From contig NZ_SEON01000002.1 of assembly GCF_004152845.1 (NCBI RefSeq), positions 620,001-684,000 of the forward strand: 64,000 nucleotides of DNA. Direction: 5' to 3'. A program made the translations under genes and the position numbers. Below are positions 63,098-64,000 of the stretch, piece after piece (the stretch's first letter is position 1; each line of letters starts with the position of its first letter). Source of the stretch: Sphingobium fuliginis (GTDB taxonomy: Bacteria > Pseudomonadota > Alphaproteobacteria > Sphingomonadales > Sphingomonadaceae). The notes below the pieces were generated by a model. It worked only from the letters and a program-made list of their open reading frames with translations, did no database searches and was not told the origin of the DNA.

Positions 63098-63232
63098 AAG
63101 CCCCTCCCCTTCAGGGTCAAACGAGGCACGTGACTCGTTTGAAGGGTTGGGGTGGGGGAGTGCCTCTACAGGCTGAGTTTGCGCGTGGGGCACGCCCCCA
63201 CCCCTCGGTCCCCTCCCCTGAAGGGGAGGGGA
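63098..63232. repeat. GC-rich repeat with several dyads
   Basis: It opens with AAGCCCCTCCCCTTCAGGG, then the dyad AAACGAG-GCACGTGA-CTCGTTT (63119-63140) and the dyad GCGTGGGGCACGCCCCCACC (near 63182). It ends with CCCCTCCCCTGAAGGGGAGGGG (about 63210-63231). The outer CCCCTCCCCTTCAGG / CCTGAAGGGGAGGGG arms are inverted. A short related GC-rich hairpin is at 35015-35045. Confidence 0.7.
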
Positions 63233-63272
63233 AGCATTGTCGTCCGGTAGCCCCGGCCAGATGGAATATTGG

Positions 63273-63304
63273 ATGAGGGTGGGACTGCATGAGGGTGGGA
63301 CTGG
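63273..63304. repeat. Two 16-bp tandem copies
   Basis: ATGAGGGTGGGACTGC (63273-63288) is followed directly by ATGAGGGTGGGACTGG (63289-63304), differing at the last base. Confidence 0.85.
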
Positions 63305-63414
63305 GACCGGCCCTTGCAGACGCACGACTTGCCTGGATCGAGCCCAGATGATCCAGAACCACTATTCAGGTCCGCCTTCGGCAAGCTAGACCATCCCTTT
63401 TCCCGGGGGATGGA

Positions 63415-63654
63415 TTGCCGATCCTTGTCGAAATCGCCGGATGGCTGGGCGCGTTGCTGGTGTTGGGCGCCTATCTGCTCGTGTCGAGCGGGCATGTGTC
63501 CGGCAAGTCGGCCCTGTTCCAAGGGATGAACGCTCTGGGTTCGACGCTGTTCATCCTCAACACATGGTGGCACGGCGCCATCCCCTCCATGGTGCTCAAC
63601 ATCATCTGGCTCGGCATAGGCGCGGTCGCGTTGATGCGCATCGCCCGCCAATAG
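63415..63654 (+). CDS. Small membrane protein, CBU_0592-like
   Basis: The 79-residue protein has three hydrophobic segments (GWLGALLVLGAYLLV; LGSTLFILNTWW; MVLNIIWLGIGAVALM). The pattern ALFQGMNALGSTLF...WW...PSMVLNIIWLGIG is like the CBU_0592-type small membrane proteins. The start codon appears to be TTG (63415). Function unknown. Confidence 0.78.
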   Translation: MPILVEIAGWLGALLVLGAYLLVSSGHVSGKSALFQGMNALGSTLFILNTWWHGAIPSMVLNIIWLGIGAVALMRIARQ

Positions 63655-63716
63655 CCCTCATTTCAAAAACCCAAGAAAGGCTGGGGTGGCAGGCCATGTT
63701 CTCTTTGGCTACCAGC

Positions 63717-64000
63717 ATGGTGGAGATGAAGAAAGCGCTGATCGTCCGACATGTGCCGCGGGAGGGAGCGGCAGGCTATCTCCAACCGATCGAGGCCGCG
63801 GGCTATGCGATCGAACGGATCGACGTCGCCAGCCCCGACTTTGCCGATGTCGACCTCTGCACCCCGGACCTGTTGATCATGATGGGCGGCCCGATGGGCG
63901 TCTATGAGCAGGACCTGCACCCCTGGATTCCGCTCCAGATCGAAAAGCTGTCCGCCCGGCTGGAGCAGGACCTGCCGACCCTGGGCGTCTGCCTGGGCAG
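63717..64000 (+). CDS. Class I glutamine amidotransferase-like protein, N-terminal part (cut by window edge)
   Basis: The reading frame stays open to base 64000. The translation begins MVEMKKALIVRHVPREGAAG and proceeds DLLIMMGGPMGVYEQDLHPW to LPTLGVCLG, where the Cys would be the nucleophile of a class I glutamine amidotransferase. This type (GMP-synthase-like) often has unknown substrates. ATG 63717, 63726 and 63696 are all possible starts. Confidence 0.85.
   Translation, partial: MVEMKKALIVRHVPREGAAGYLQPIEAAGYAIERIDVASPDFADVDLCTPDLLIMMGGPMGVYEQDLHPWIPLQIEKLSARLEQDLPTLGVCLG

Larger units (their letters stand above)
62940..63414. other. 475-bp intergenic region of repeat DNA
   Basis: No gene is supported. 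It contains a second repeat type at 63098-63232 and short tandem copies at 63273-63304. Frames on both strands are derived from these repeats. Confidence 0.6.

Overview
The window is GC-rich and looks like chromosome from a sphingomonad (Alphaproteobacteria, Sphingomonadales; Sphingobium or a near relative). Supporting evidence is the aa3 oxidase order ctaC-ctaD-ctaB-coxF-ctaG-ctaE, the DUF1489, DUF4169 and DUF6456 proteins, a long ZnuD-like TonB receptor, a ThiS-ThiG fusion, and many short palindromic repeats ending in TAGAGC. This placement is an inference from gene content; there is no rRNA here to confirm it.

Layout. 1-4.6 kb (minus): cytochrome aa3 oxidase subunits and assembly genes. 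4.8-8.6 kb (plus): pyrE-pdxJ-acpS-lepB and an AI-2E/PerM-family permease. 8.7-12.8 kb: FKBP, rpsU, a class II aldolase, a 146-bp inverted-repeat element and a CHASE3 hybrid histidine kinase. 12.8-16.6 kb (plus): a radical-SAM/helix-hairpin-helix protein, a small membrane protein, a hemerythrin and a DUF4130-UdgX fusion, apparently a DNA-repair cassette. 16.6-22.9 kb: DUF1489, mgtE, a cyclophilin, two lipoproteins, two regulators and a glycosyltransferase. 23-27.8 kb: a molybdopterin oxidoreductase lacking its C-terminal domain, beside a molybdate importer whose modA is separated from modBC by an opposite-strand HAD gene.

27.8-33.4 kb (minus): a kinase-like phosphotransferase, capsule Kdo-transferase genes kpsS and kpsC, a glycosyltransferase and a HIT protein. 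33.5-37 kb (minus): CoA-transferase subunits with an acid phosphatase gene between them, then the thiS-thiG fusion. 37.1-39.9 kb (plus): aroQ, accB, accC and an ArsC-like protein. 40.4-46.1 kb (minus): a two-component system with an EF-hand protein, argG, a proline/alanine-rich membrane protein, DUF4169 and tRNA-Gly. 46.2-51.9 kb: a LysR regulator, the TonB receptor, a Nudix-DUF47 fusion with a Pit phosphate transporter, and a 55-residue protein. 52-57.3 kb: an XRE/DUF2083 regulator, an AT-richer OLD-type ATPase/TOPRIM gene (probable defence cargo), a double cold-shock protein and an RNase D-like nuclease. 57.3-63 kb: lptC-lptA, a histidine phosphatase, kdsB, kdsD/kpsF and a UDP-glucuronate-epimerase-like gene. 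The end holds a small membrane protein and the start of a class I glutamine amidotransferase.

How the genes fit together: kdsB and kdsD can supply activated Kdo for the KpsC/KpsS transferases. In a lineage known for glycosphingolipids instead of LPS, this points to a Kdo-based capsule linker. The most interesting items are the UdgX/radical-SAM cassette, the solitary OLD-type nuclease, several unusual fusions or splits (ThiS-ThiG, Nudix-DUF47, split sco and mod operons), and two dispersed repeat families. One family places its end exactly on the stop codons of neighbouring genes.
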